Shown here piece after piece: positions 26,201-41,200 of a DNA stretch of 64,000 nucleotides; the first letter of the stretch is position 1; each line of letters begins with the position of its first letter. Under the pieces are notes generated by a model. The model was given only the letters and a program-made list of their open reading frames with translations. It was not told the origin of the DNA and did no database searches. The position numbers and the translations under genes were made by a program. The DNA is from Lepidostoma basale (taxonomy: Eukaryota > Arthropoda > Insecta > Trichoptera > Lepidostomatidae): assembly GCA_022606425.2 (NCBI GenBank), contig JAHDVF020000211.1, positions 2,108,001 through 2,172,000 of the forward strand. Direction: 5' to 3'.

Positions 26201-29200
26201 CGAAGTCGGAATAATCGACGTGCATGCATGGCGCGATATATGAATGTGGAGGAAGCCCGAGAGGTGTGCCAGGACAGGCCAGTGTGGCGATCCATCCTCT
26301 CTGCCTACCCCTCCGGGGGAAAGGGCGTGAAGGTTAGTTAGTTTTAGTTAGTTTTTACGTTTTTTTTTCCCCGCAATTTACGTACGAAAATATTCAAAAT
26401 ATGTGAGTTGTGCGCTCTTCACAATGAGTCAGTGCAGTACACACATTATATCAGTCGTGATTGATCGGCAAGCGACGTTGTGATTGGTCGACATCTTTCA
26501 ATTTTCACCGGTTAAATGCTATAATTTCTGTCCTTCTGTCGTTCAGTTTTCGAATCGATTTGTAACGCTTCGTTTTTTTTACATTATTCGAGAACATCAT
26601 TTATTTACATACAGTTTTATACAATTTTGTTTTGTTTTATTCGTTAAGTAAATTACAATATTTTCTTCTTTTTTACATCCGTTTCGTTTTGGTTCACGCG
26701 TTTCACAAACTAATCTACGTGATTAAAACAAATAATAAGTTTAATATTGTTTTTTTTTTACATTTTCCCTCCATTTACATTTTTTTCTCAGTCCCTTAAA
26801 AAACACGTAATCAACATCCAAGAAATAATTTCCAACATGTGAGGGAGCAATAGCCTTCAGGCTGGTACTCCTGAAAAGACAATATCCAAGACTATGCACA
26901 GTTATTGGAATTTATGTTTAACACCAATTGGGATCAAAAATCACGCTGTGTCAGTAATACTCACAGCCTTGGTCCTCTCGTAGGATGTGCAGAGGGACTT
27001 GACCATGAAGCAGGCGGTGTCGCGGGCCATCTTGCTGCTGGGGTTGAACATCACGGGCTTGAGCCAACCCCCGTCACCCAAGGACAGAGCCGCGGAGCTC
27101 ACATTGCGGAAAGTCTGCACACATAATAGTAAATAATTAATATACAAAACAAAAGAGTTCACACGAAACAAATCATCACGCCATTTTTATTTTATTTTAT
27201 TATTTTTTTTTCTTGTATACAACAGGTCGTTTGAACCCAATTACTGTATACAATTTTTTTTAGCTATTATATTGATTCTCATGACATGTGATAGGTAGCC
27301 AATCTATCGCAATTTTATTCTCAGGTGAATTCTACACCAGACCAAGCACATCTTATGAAAGTCTCCAAGTATGAAAGTCAGAGCTGCAAGGGTAGATAGA
27401 GAGAATGAACCACCACACTACTCTATCCTGACACACCCCTATAGCTTCCTCCACATTCATACGAGTCATATGAGGTCTATATCCAGTAATGGAGGAAAGA
27501 AAGATAAAGAAGAAGTTTCACATTAACTCAAGCTTCATCAGGGCAATAGAAGATTACCCACCACTTACCCGTTCATTTTCAAAATAAGAATCTCTTTTAA
27601 CAGATGTTTACCTTGTCCTTCCAGCGTGCCGTATACTTGGCAGCGAGATGTTGGTCCCTTCCGGGCAGTGAAGGACGCTGGCCAGCGGGCGGACGAGGCG
27701 CAGTTGGCGTGCAACGCCGCCGCCAGTCCGCGTAAGACACCCGCCCCGCCAACCACGCACCCAGATCGAGCGGGGGCTCTTCCGTAGCCGGCTGCACACC
27801 CTCCTGTCAAATTAAACACGTTATTCACTTATTTTAGAGTCCAACTGAAAGTTTATGTAATAAACCAGTTGGAGGCATAGAAGGCACAGCGCCCTTGAGA
27901 TGATTAATTCATAAAAATGGCGCTCTATAAATCATCCAATTTATTATTATTATTATTATAAGGTTACCCATCGCTTACCCGAAGCTGTTATAGGACGTTG
28001 TGAAGCCATTTCATCAGCTTCGCTTACGTAATCCTTAGACCTGTCCCTCATCCACGAGGGATTACCGTTAACTAAGGAATGCAACATTCCAACGGGAGAA
28101 TGATATAAGGTGTAAAACTTTCGAAACACAAAAAAAAAAAAATCAATAGTGGAAAAAAACAGCGATTTTATTCAAATATGGAATTCCAGAGTGTTAATAA
28201 CCTTAAGTTTATCACTCTGTTTCTAATAATATGATATGCTAGCACCATTTTTGTGATGTAATCACCTCAAGGGCGCATTAAATCTGTAAATCTAAATATG
28301 TACGCTGCATCTGATATTCGCAATCGGTTAGAAAATAATATAATAAAACAAATGTACAAATTGGGGCTACCTATATCTAGGCAACCTACAAGATGTAAGC
28401 TGACTGTTGATGATATACCTGTGGAGCAAGTAACGAGTTTTAGATATTTGGAAATAGAGAATGACCTTTATACCGAAATACGAGAACAAGTCAGTAGGCA
28501 ATGGACTCAGACTGCTGTACCAGCATATTGCATTGGCGAAATACATCGCATGGAAATCAAAACGCCTGACACAATAGATTCTCAGCCTAAAAAAGCCAAT
28601 GACCGAAGGGGACCGTGTGCGAAAAATGATGAATCAGGGCCCGGGTTCATACACAAAGGTTACTAGAGGTTGTCCGGCAGAGTATCGTGTGCAAAGGAAG
28701 CAAAACATATAAAAGCCGTACAGCCATCCACTCTACACGTCAGTCATTATCACGACTTCTAACAGACGAGTCTACTTTATCAAGTCGACGTCACGAGGGA
28801 TCTCAGACTCTCTCCCGCCGATCTACGAAGCCACTCCACTACGTCACGCAACTTCTGGTGAGTCTTCGCTTCAGCTGACCGACATTTCCGCCCAGCGTAA
28901 CATCGTCATCAGCTGCTTGCCGCCCGGACTCCGCCCCGCTGCTATCGACGCCCTGTGCATATCCACCGTCTTTCAACTCTCACCACATCACCCCAAAGGA
29001 TCAATGAGAGTTAGGTTATCTTAGCATTCTTACCACATTGGGCGGGGGCTGCATGAGGTGATGCAGGTACTGAAGGCAGGGCAGGGCCACCTGTTGCAGG
29101 GCGTGGGCATCCTGGGCCGCCCCAGAGGGCTGCAGCGGAGGGGGGGCACATTCGTCCCCTTCGGAGATAGCCGCTGGACCTAGGCTGTTGGACAGGTACG

Positions 29201-32200
29201 GGCAGCACCTGTAAACACCATAAAATACATGTTTTATCTTCTGAATTTGTATAAATCATAACCGATTCAAATATATTAAAGTGGGAAAAATATAAACTAA
29301 CAAAATAATCAGAATACAAGAGCAAAGATGATGAATAAACCATCACGCCGTCTCTCGAAGGGGTACGCAGAAAGAATGGACAGAATTTTTTTTTAACTTT
29401 ATTTACAAACTATTCATATTTAAAAAAATACTATTCACAAATTACTTTCATAAGCCGATGCATGATTGCATAGGATGGATGTAGAGTCGGAACACTTACC
29501 AGACCCAGAGCCTGATGATGCACCGGAGGCGGACCTCCCAGCACTCGGCGCAGTCCTGTATCTTCACCAGCCCACCCAGCAGCAACACCAGAGGTCTCAC
29601 CTACAAATTCAAACACATAATTCAACATGATAAATCTTTAACCATAGTATACTACTGTCTTTAGTCTGGTGTAGAATTCACGTGACAACAAAATAGCGAT
29701 AGATTAGCTACTTATCACATGTCACTATGATAGCTAAACCCTTCACATTGATTTGGCTTGTGCTGTAATGATGTAAAGAGTGAGTCAACAAAGTAATAAT
29801 AATATTATAAAGAATCTTTTCTGTGAAACACCTTCCCTTCCAATAAAAAGGTGTGATGGTTAGTTAGTTGGAGATGATATTTGGCAGAAATGCTGGACCG
29901 ATTTGAGAGAATGGTGTTACAGAGAATTCTAGGGTCTGTGAACGTGTGTGGAACCTGGAGAATAAGATACAATGAGGAGCTTTCAAATCAAATCAGTTTA
30001 TTAACTCAAAAGACATTATAAACAGCAAAATGTTTAAGGCATCTATTGAGTACAGGTAAAATATTATAAAAATACAACATAATACCAGGAACTCATTAGA
30101 GATGGTTCGACATTAGGAAGACAAGATACTATCTAAAGTGAAAAGTATTTGTCTTCTGAAGGTACTTTCACTAATATGAAAGACGTCGATCTCCGAGGAG
30201 ACAGCGTTCAGCAGACTAATTGCTGTTCCCACCGGTGTCACCAGAGGCATATTGGTTCTGGTGGCCGGTAGGTAAAACAATCTGTGCTGTCGCTGTCGGA
30301 GAAATCTATCAGGGACAAAAATACCAACACCCTCTAGCACGGGCGAGTTTTCGAAATATCCCCTGATTAATTTAAAGAAATGGGTAATCAGATGCCCAAC
30401 TCTTCGAAGCTGTAACGAATTGGTTCTGGGCATTCCCAAAAGAAATGCCGTGGGATAGAGCCACGGATAACTACCATACTCCCTGATGTAGAGATACCTC
30501 AGAAATTTTTTCTGAACCCTCTCCAGCATAGCGGAATATCTTGCCTCGTGAGGACTCCATATCACAGAACCACTTTTGAGTCTGCTCCGAGCCAACGCGT
30601 TGTATAGGACCCTGAGCACATTGGGATCTCTGAAAACTCTTCCGGTGCGAATGATGAAATCCAACATCCTCAGTGCAATGTCACAAATCCTCTTGATATG
30701 TGCACGAAAAGTCAGCCTACTCTCATAGATGATTCCGAGATCCTTCATCGTAGATACATGTGCTAGTTGCTGGTTGTTCATTGTGTATCTATAATACACA
30801 GTTCTCAATGCTCTAGTAAAAGATAGCATAGCGCACATAGAGACATTAAAGTGCATTTTATTACTGTGACTCCAGTTAACAATATTATCAATGTCCGACT
30901 GGAGGCGAAGACAGTTGTCAGGATTGTTAATTTCTAGGAGGCGAGGAAGTTTGCTACACAACTTCTGCAAACGGGAGACTGGAAGGCCTCAGCGGGTGAC
31001 AGAAGTGTTAGGAGGCGAGGACTGATAGAAGCCAAGGCTCAATACGAGCTTTAGAGCTATTAAAGAATGTTGGTTAGTTAGTTAGTTAGTTAGTGTGACT
31101 CACGGCGTTGGTGTGGTCTTGGGCGGCCGCGTGTCCCAACAGGCCGAGGGTGATGCGCTGCGAAAGTAGCCGGCACAAGTCGCGAGTTGCCGGCAGGTTG
31201 TCACGGGTGACCACGCAGATGAGCTGGTGCACCTCCTCTTGGCTCTGGAAGTGTTCAATTAACAGTGGTGAAAACATCGAAGCCAAAAAGTTACATTTCT
31301 CAAAAAATATATAATGCCCAAGCAAGATGAAATACATCACTCCCATATAATATAATAAAACTTCTAAATTTTCATCAGTATTAAATACACAATTCGAATT
31401 GATGGTTTTACAGAATTCAATTGAGAAATAAAGACTAAAAAAATAATTTTTGTTTTTTGAAATTATAAATAATAAATTATTTTGTAAAAAAACTTTTTTA
31501 AATGTATATTTAATTCAAATATAATAATGTTCAGACCAGAAGATGGCAGCGATTTGCCGAAATCAGTCGAAGGCACAAACATTAGTGGATTTTAACTAAA
31601 TAGATATTTTGAAAAGATTTTTTACAAATAAAAATTATTTTCATTGATTAAAGACTTGTTTTAATCTTTAAAAGACAAAATTAGGCATACATCCATACAA
31701 AAAATTGTAGATATCTTCTGGTATATATGCACCTAGCTATATGATTGCAAACCAAAAATACGTAAGTTCGACAAAGACCATTTTACATTTTGCAAGCCCA
31801 ATATGAAGTCCACCGAAAACATGAAACAAAACATGTGGACGTAGGCGATTTCGCGGGCATCTCACCTACAGTACGAATGAGTGAAATAAAACACGGCACA
31901 TATGAGTGGAACAAAACATACACATAGGTCTGTGCATGTCAGCGGAGTCATTTGCAACGCAACGAATTTAATCGCTTTAACACGCGCGAAAATTCAAAAT
32001 ATTATTTTATTCGTAGACGGCTCAAACGTGCAAAAAAACATATTTTTATTATACATTTTTTAAGGCAAGCCCGGCTTTTCGGCTTGTATGGAAATACCGC
32101 CACTGCCTTCATCTCAGATGTTCTTAGCAGACCCATTGGTTCGTACAGTGTCGGCCCGCGTCTCTACAGCATACGTCATGATAGATCGCACGCATGTCTT

Positions 32201-35200
32201 TATAAGTGCTTGTATTTTTAATGTGTATATACCTGCGGAGTGCCCCTCCTGAGGTTGTGCTGCACCAGCTCCTGCACCAGGCCCAGCTGGCAGAGGCGCT
32301 GGCGGTGCTCCGGCGAGGATGCCAACGCTCGCAGCAGCGTGAGGCACTGGGAGGCGGCTGCCAGGGCACACCCGTAGCAGCGACCGGTCACATTTTCTGT
32401 CATAAAATACCACACATGAAATCGGTTTCTTTCAAGCCATGAGTTATAATTGTTTGGAAATAAATTTGCATCTTGTAAGAGTTTTGTTTGCTGCGTCTTA
32501 TCAGTGATTGTAAATTAGTGTGGCAGTCAATTCTCTCTGCCTACCCCTGCGGCGAAACGGCATGATGGTTTGTTGTTGTTGTTTATAGATAAGGGGGCAT
32601 TTTTTCCCAGTGATGGATCAATGATGGGGAGGGGTGACGGATTGAAACAAAATAGATGAGATTGACAAGTCAAAAAGGAAGTCACCTATGGCCTTCCTCG
32701 ACTCATGCTGCAGCACCGTGGTGTATGCGGGGCGCGCGTCCGTTCTGAGCTGGTCGATCTGGGACCGGTCGTACACCACCAGCTCACGTCTGAAACAAAG
32801 CATCATTCATTACAATGGCTAGAGGGATAAGTTTTTCTTCTAACATTAAAATATACATTTAAATCGTCAATTTAGAATAATGTATTGACATTGGAACATC
32901 TTCTTCGTCTTTTTGTCACACCTCCATGGTGCATAGGGCCTCAAGAAACCTTCTCCACCCGACTCTATCGCATGCCTGATGCCTAACATCATCCCAAGTG
33001 AAGCCTGCTGCCTTAACCTCGTCCTGCAGGGCTCTTCTTCAGATGGCTCTAGGTCTGCCTCCCTTCCTCTTTCCTCCCATAGGGGACCAGTCTAGTGCGC
33101 CCTGAGCGATGCAGGCTGGGTTCCGTCTCAATAGTGTGACCGATCCACTGCCATTTGCGTCTAGCGACTTGTTCTCTAATTGGCTTTTCGCCTGCCATGG
33201 TCCAGAGAACGGAATTTTATGCTGTTTTTTTATGACATTGGAACATAAGAACAAGTAATTGCGTAAATTTGGTATGAATATATTTTTTGGGATCTTGGGA
33301 AAACTGTGTAACTCATCTTTTTGAGATCGTTGCAGTCTCCATCTTCAGGGTGGTTATAAATGTGTGGTGGGTAATGTATGTTTAACTCCTTCTACTCTAT
33401 GGCATGTCGCCGAATGTGAGAGCCAATGAATGATGTAGGTCTATTTGTCCCTGATAATTACTTTCGTCAAAGACAGCACAGATTGTTTTATTTGCCACCC
33501 TGCAGAACCAACCTGCCAACGTTATGCAACCTGGTTATGCCTGTGGGTAGGGCAATCTTATTGCTTAATCAGGTCGCCTCGGAGGTCGACATATTTTATG
33601 ATAGGGTGAGTTGCCTCAGGGATGCAAAATCAATAGTATGATTCTTCTAATTCTTAAGCTTAATTATTTTTATTTTATGCTTCTCTTATAAACTCTTATA
33701 ATGTAATTGCAAACGATCTGGAAATATATGTCTGTAATGTTTGTGATTTTTTCTAAAATAAATTAAATGAAAATAAATTAAATTAAATGAAAATGAGACA
33801 TCTCCGAGTCATTCTAACACTGCCGACTGAGAAATACGTATCGCAGACCGAGAAATACGTATCGCAGACCGAGAATGACGTATCGCAGACCGAGAATGAC
33901 GTATCGCAGACCGAGAATGACGTATCGCTGGTTTCACGGAATGGAAAATAATTCAAAACTACAGGCATTGTAGAAAACCTCAAACAAATAAAATAAAAAA
34001 AATATGAGTAATGGGGGTATTTAATTAATAAAAATAGCGACCTGCAAGCGAGCACGCGCTGGATTATCTTGGAGAGGTCGTCAAAGTGGTTCTTGCTGTC
34101 CACGCAGTACTTGTGCGCCACGTACTGGATGAAGCGGTTGACCTGCTGGGGCCCCACGGCGCCCGGCGCCCCCGTCACACCCTCTTCGCCTGGCCCCCGG
34201 CCTGACTCCACTCGCTGTTCCGATATCTTGTACAGCAGGTTCTGTCAAAAACAATTCAAGAGATATCCCTTCAGAATTCATATTCAAAAACACTTAGTCC
34301 ATTTTTTAACAAAAACTATTAATTATACTCTTCAACAACTTATTTTTTTGTATAAAACAAGCTCTTTTTTTTGTATATCTGGCTGTGAAATGGCATATTA
34401 TATTTTTTAATAAACTGCAAGTTTTTTTTTTCACTTTCAAATGGGCCTTAAATTTGTCAAAAGTAGTTCTTCTGTTAACACTGTGAAATTCCATAACGAC
34501 GATATTTTATGAATTAAAACACCTTTTTTTTCCACTTTTGAGTTTATTTTTCTCAACATGTTTTGAAGGCTTACACCTTCATCATCGGGAGAACGATATA
34601 AAAAGTTTATATCGTTCTCCCGATGATGAAGGCGTAAGCCTTCGAAACATGTCGGGAAAATAAACTCAAAAGTGGAAAAAAAAGGTGTTTTAATTCATTA
34701 AAAAAATATATATTAATTTAAATTCAATTTAAAGTCATTAGTTCCCAAACATTTCTGAACCTCCCCCCCTCCCCCTTACAATAAAAAGAATTACCACCCT
34801 TTCAAAATAATCAAATATTATTCATATAATCTATATTTTACCGATCTATCTATTATAAATATGAAAAAATATTTTTTAAATATATTTCATATTTCATATC
34901 CAATACCAATATTTCATATCCACTTGTATATTTTGTTCTATTATACTTTCTAACCGATCGCAAATATTAGATGCAGCGTTCATATTTAGATTTAAAACAC
35001 GTCTTAATGTGCCCTTGAGGTTATTACATCACAAAAATGGCGCTTAAAAGTTAACATATTATTATTATTATTATTATTATCATATGATACAAAACCAATT
35101 AAATTTGAATAATTTCTTTAATATTATTTTTAAGTTCTTGCTGGTTAAGTGCCTAATTACAGCTAATTTAAAAAACGGTGGATACGTGTAACATAAATTA

Positions 35201-38200
35201 AATAAACACAAAAGTCCGGATCGTCCATGTCATGTACATGTGCACCATCTAAAAAGAAAATTTTGTGTTAAATTATTTTTATTTTGTTATTTTATTTTAT
35301 TTCATTGTATTTTATATAATTTGTTTTAGATTTATTTTGTGGGTGTTGGACGATCGAAGTGTGCGCGGGAGATGCCTATTGGTGGCGATGAGATTCGCAA
35401 CCCATCACACCGCGTCTCCCGCGGGGCGGATGGAGTGCCGCATCAGTAAAAGTGTGACAGCTATTTTCTGCTCACATTGAAGATTGTAAAAACTAAATTC
35501 TAATATCATTGATTTAAATCTTTGGTATTATTTTTTTAAAAAAAAAAAAAAAAAAAACTCCAAATGGGTCGGCAGAAAGAATGGACTGCCACACTTTTCT
35601 TTCCCGACATATTTCTTTCGCTTCCTCAACATTCATACATCGTGTCATGCATGTGTGTCGATTTCTCTGACTCCGCACGTGGCCGAAGTTCAATATTTGA
35701 TTTATTTGTCACATTTTCCTCGGTCTTCACCTATTTCTAGTTCCATTTACATTGTTAACATAAACTTTTTTTACCATTCTTTCTTCGTTCATTCTTTCCA
35801 TTTGTCCAAACCATCTTAATGATCCTTTCATTATTTTGTTCATAACACCGTCAAATGTGAAAATGTTTATTAAAAATCCACCCAAAAATCAATTGAGGCT
35901 GACTTCTATTTTTAAATACAAAATAACCCCACATTTTTAGGCTATTTTATAACTCACTTTTTCAAGCATTGATTCAATGGTGCCTTTGTTGTGTGAAGTA
36001 TTCATATAGTTTCAGTTTTAATCAAATATTTCAGCGTGTCAGCGAGTATTGCTCCCATTCTATACCTTCTGGTGATCACTGATTTATACCCCTCTTGTGC
36101 TTACCTCAATGAGGGGCTTATTGGCCACCAGCTGCCTGTAGACGCGGTCGGCCTTGTCCAGCAGCAGCCAGATGGTGGCCACCATCTTCTTGCGGTCCTC
36201 GTCGCTCTCGATGCGGTCCACGGCGCAGCACGGCCGCGCCGTTAGCGTGTAGTCAAACTTGGCGTACTTGCAGAAGCCGCACGCGTGGCAGAGGAACGGA
36301 TCCTTCTCGTCGTAGTTTATAGCCCTGAAAATTATTGTAAAAATATTCTTATCTTATCTTATAGCCTTCTATCGTCCACTGTTTAACGTAAGCCTCTCCC
36401 AAAGCACGCCACTGCCCCCTATCCATCGCCACTCTCAATCATCCACGTCCAGCAATCCTTATAATATATCACCGATCCAGCGGGCAGGGGCACGTCCAAC
36501 TCATCAAGTGGTTCAGTAAAAGTCCGTTATTTCGTAATTTTTATAATTTGCTCGGTCCAAAATTTTACTTTTCAAAACACAAACAAACAAACCATCACGC
36601 CGTTTCCCCGCAGGGGTAGGCAGAGAGAATGGACCGCCACACTACTCTATCCTGGCACACCTCTCCAGCTTCCTCCACATTCATACATCGAGTCATACAC
36701 GCACGTCGATTCTTCCGGCTACTGACATGACCATCTTTTAATATTTGATTAATTTGGTCATGCCATGTTTTCCTCGGTCTACCTCGACTCCTTACTCCAT
36801 TTACATTGTTAACATATACTTTTTTAACCATTCTTTCTTCACCCATGCGCTCCATATGTCCGAACCAACGCAGCGAACCTTTCATAATTTTTTTTTTTTT
36901 TTTCATGTATACAACAGGTCGCTTAAACCCAATTACTGTATACACCTTATTTTTAGCTATTATATTGATGATCCACATGACATGTGATAGGTAGCCAATC
37001 TATCGCCATTTTATTGTCACGTGAATTCTACCCCAGACCAAAGACAATGTGACAATCACACTGCCATCGCCAGGAATCGAACCCGGGACCTTCGGTATGG
37101 AAGTCAGAGCTTCTAACCACTCTGCCACGAAGGTCGTCTGTTCTGAATTTTGTTCATAATACCTTCTTTCGCTCTACATTCCTTCCTTATATCAGTACTT
37201 ACTTTTACTTTTTACTTTTCATAGTAAAATAAATTAAAATAATTCTACCGTTAAATCGATATATCGCGCATTTCATAATTCGTAATGTTTTTCATCAAAA
37301 TGTACTTACGATTTCTAATAATTCAAGTGAGACACCAATATAAAGTGAAATATCACATGAGAAAGAATCAGGTTCGGGGGCTTACATACATTAGTGCAAG
37401 TGAGATATCTATATATTACGTATTTCTCTTGAAAATATCACGCGGTAAAGAACAACATTCTCATGTTTGATTCCGAAAAAAAGAAAACTTGAGAAGTGCT
37501 CCAGAGAGCAATCGTCACTGTTCAAATCCTGCCGGTAGCGCTGGTGATAGTTAAGGAGAACAAATTACCTGCACTTGTGACATTGGAAGACATTCTCTCC
37601 GCAGTTGGAGCAGACGCCAGGGTTGGCCGGGACGGCTGCAGAGCACCGAGGGCACTGAAGAGACTCCCCTAGAAAATATTCCATTTAATAAATAATTATA
37701 ATAATAAAAACTAACTAACTAACTCTAACTAACCATCACGCCGTCTCCCCGAAAGGGTAGGCAGAAAGAATGGACTGTCACACTTTAACTGATGCGGCAC
37801 TCCATCCTTCTCTTTTCGCTCCGCGGGAGACGCGGTGTGATGGGTTGCGAACCTCATCGCCACCAATAGGCATCTCCCGCGCACACTTCGATCGTGCAAC
37901 ACCCACAAAATAAATCTACAATAAATAATATAAAATACAATGATATAAAATAAAATAACAAAATAAAAATAATTTAACACAAAATGTTCTTTTTAGACGG
38001 TGCACATATTGTCTATTTAATTTATGTTCCACGAATCCACCTTTTTTTTTTAATTTAGCACATGTTTTTTTCGATGTTGCACATGTTGACATGGACGATC
38101 CGGACTTTTGTGTTTATTAATAAAATAAGTGTACTTAATATTATATATTTGGCTTCACAATGTCATACTAATACTGAGGAATATACTGAGGAATACTGGG

Positions 38201-41200
38201 GAATTTCATATTATGAGGTTCGATATTCCCTGATGGTGGAGAGGGTGCAGAAAAAATTTCTGCGATACCTCTATCTTAGGGAGTATGGATATTACCCGTG
38301 GCTCTTTCCAACTGATTTCTTGCTAGGGATGCTAGGCTACCAGTCACTCGAGAGGAGACGAGACATTCACTTGGGTGTCCATTTCTTTCCACTGATAGGC
38401 AGAAATCCTGAGTGATGTATGTCTGTTCGTCCCTGATAATTATCTTCGACAAAGGGGCCATAGATTGTTTTATCTCCCACGATGCAGAACCAACCTGCCA
38501 ATGGTTATGCCGGTAGGTAGAGCTTTATCTTTGCTTAATCGTATCACCTCGGAGTTTGACATATTTTGTGATAGTTTGGCTCATCTGAGGGAAGTACTAT
38601 CTGTATTATAATTGTATGGTATATTTATTTTATTAATTTGTCATGCATCTTATGTTTCTCGCTCTTTTTATTAATCTATTATGTATTACTTATTATTGTG
38701 TATCTCTAACTTGTATCTTTAGTGTATTGGAAAAAAATCTGTAATGTTTAAAAATAAATAAATGAAATGAAATAAATGAAATAATGGTGAATAATTTTTA
38801 TGAAATAAAACACTGTATTTTTGCACTTTAGAGTCTATTTATATTATACTTAAATTTTACTACTTTGGGCACTATCATTCTTGCAAAACATTCCTCCTTG
38901 TTGAAAAAACTTACAAATCTGTGTTTCAAAAATTATTTATGACAACGTCCGTTATCCATTATGTTTCGAAGGTTTTACACCTTCATCATCCGGAGAATGA
39001 TATAAACTGTTAATTGTTCTGCCGGTGATTAAGGTATAAAACCTTCAAAACATGTCGAGAAAAATAAACTCAAAAGTGGAAAAAACAGTGTTTTAATTAA
39101 AAGAAATTAAGTAATACGACACATTTAATTATTTGAATGATATAAAACGGATTGAATAATAAAAATAAAATTGCGTCATATAATTATTATTATTATCTTT
39201 ACATCATGACAGCATGAGCCAAATCGATGTAAAGGGTATTATAGCTATCATAGTGATTCTCGTGACATGTGATATGTAGTTAATCTATCGCCATTCTATT
39301 GAATTCTACACCAGACCAACGACAGTGTGACAATCACACTGCCCTCGCCGGGAATCGAACCCGGGTGGCAGTCAATGCGCTTACCACTCGGCCACGAAGG
39401 TCGTCGACATACGAGTCGGTGTAAAAAATACTATGTTGAGCCACACTCGACATGGGAGTGGTAAAGGTTGAAAAGACGTTGGCAACAGACTCATGAATGC
39501 AAATTTGAAAATAACTGCTCGGGGAAAAGTCAAAACTCTTGCGTGATGGTAAACGAGGTTGTATCTAAAGTGAATGGTTGGCAAACGAGGTTGTATCTAA
39601 AGTGAATGGTTGGCAAACGAGGTTGTATCTAAAGTGAATGGTGGTCTATGTGGTTGGCAAACGAGGTTGTATCTATCGTGAATGGTGGTCTATGTGGTTG
39701 GTAAACGAGGTTGTATCTAATGTGAATGGTGGTCTATGTGGTTGGCAAAGGAGGGGATATCTAACGTAAATGATGGACTATGCGGTTGGTAAACGAGGTT
39801 GTATCTAATGTGAATGGTGGTCTATGTGGTTGGTAAACGAGGTTGTATCTACTCACCAGAGGCCTGAGTATTCTCGTAGAAGTCAGCGTACTCCATCATC
39901 AGATTGCAGGCCACGATGGGGAGCGGGAAGTCGATGCGGACCTCCGTTTGACCGGACTGCAGCACGACATGCTTTGCTTTGTGCCACATACCTTAAAGCA
40001 AAAAAAAAAAATTAACGATTCAACAAAAAAAATTTAGCAATTAGAATCAATAGATAAAAAGTTGCATACAGCAATTGGGTTCAATTAACCTACTGTATAC
40101 AAATGTGGAAAGCAACGGGAAACTACTACGAGTCAAGGAAAAGCATAAAAAACAGAAATTTGATAGTGGAGCTTCTCACCCGGCCTGTTCCTCAGCTCTT
40201 GCACGGCTTGGACGGTGCGGTTGTTGTAGAAGACGTTGATGCTGCGTACCATCTTGGTGCGTTTGAGGTCGCCTATCCGGAGACCGATGCGGCTGATTGT
40301 ATGGCTGCCGACAAGCTTCACTATCTGTGTTGTAGTCGTGAATTTAGAGTCCATCTGAAATCATCATATGCATATTGAGATGAGTGGAAACTTGGAAATC
40401 TACTACAAAGGTAATTAGAACTAGGCAAAGAAAACTTAATATGTCTTGTCTGCACAACAGTCACGACAGGAATGAACTCACGCATCGCTGGGCACTCGGT
40501 ATCCATCACTGTGTGACGAGTGTTAATTATCTTGAATATTTTGAGTGCACTTTATAATGGTTTTTATCTTCTATTTTCTCTTATTTTAAGTAAAATTAAA
40601 ACAATAAACGTGTATAAGCGTGAGTAACCATAGTAATCGGCGAAATTAGAAGAAAAAAAATTATCTTAACAATATACTTTTGATTTGCGGAGATTTCTTG
40701 ATATAATGATCTAAAGTGGTTTCTTGATATAATGATCTATAGTGGTTTCTTAATTTAATTATCTACATTGGCTCCTTGATATAATGCTGGGGGTGCGGGG
40801 AGGTATTTTTGGGGTGCGAGAGAAACCCCTAACAATACAAATTATTAAATATCATTTATTAAATTTTTGATATTAAAATATTTGAAAACTACAGTAATCC
40901 CCCCAATGACGCAAAAGTTGGGACCGCGTTATTAGAATAGCGCGTTATTGGGGTATTGAAGCTCATACAAAAAGAATTTTCGCCAAAAAATATATATATG
41001 CCAAAACTAAAAAAAATACGTGACTGAAATAATTTTTCTGCATTCACAATTTTTCTAAACTAAAAATTCGATACACATTTTTCAATGGGGTGCGGAGACC
41101 TATTTTCAGATTCAAAGGGGTGCGGCTCACTTAAAAGGTTAAGAAACACTGATCTATAGTGATTTCTTGATATAATGATCTATAGTGGTTTCTTAATTTA

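Noticed and set aside
39545..39852. Regular direct repeats resembling a CRISPR array
   Set aside because: Tandem minisatellite without unique spacers, in a eukaryotic intron. The same applies to the arrays at 33815, 40685, 57715 and 59050.
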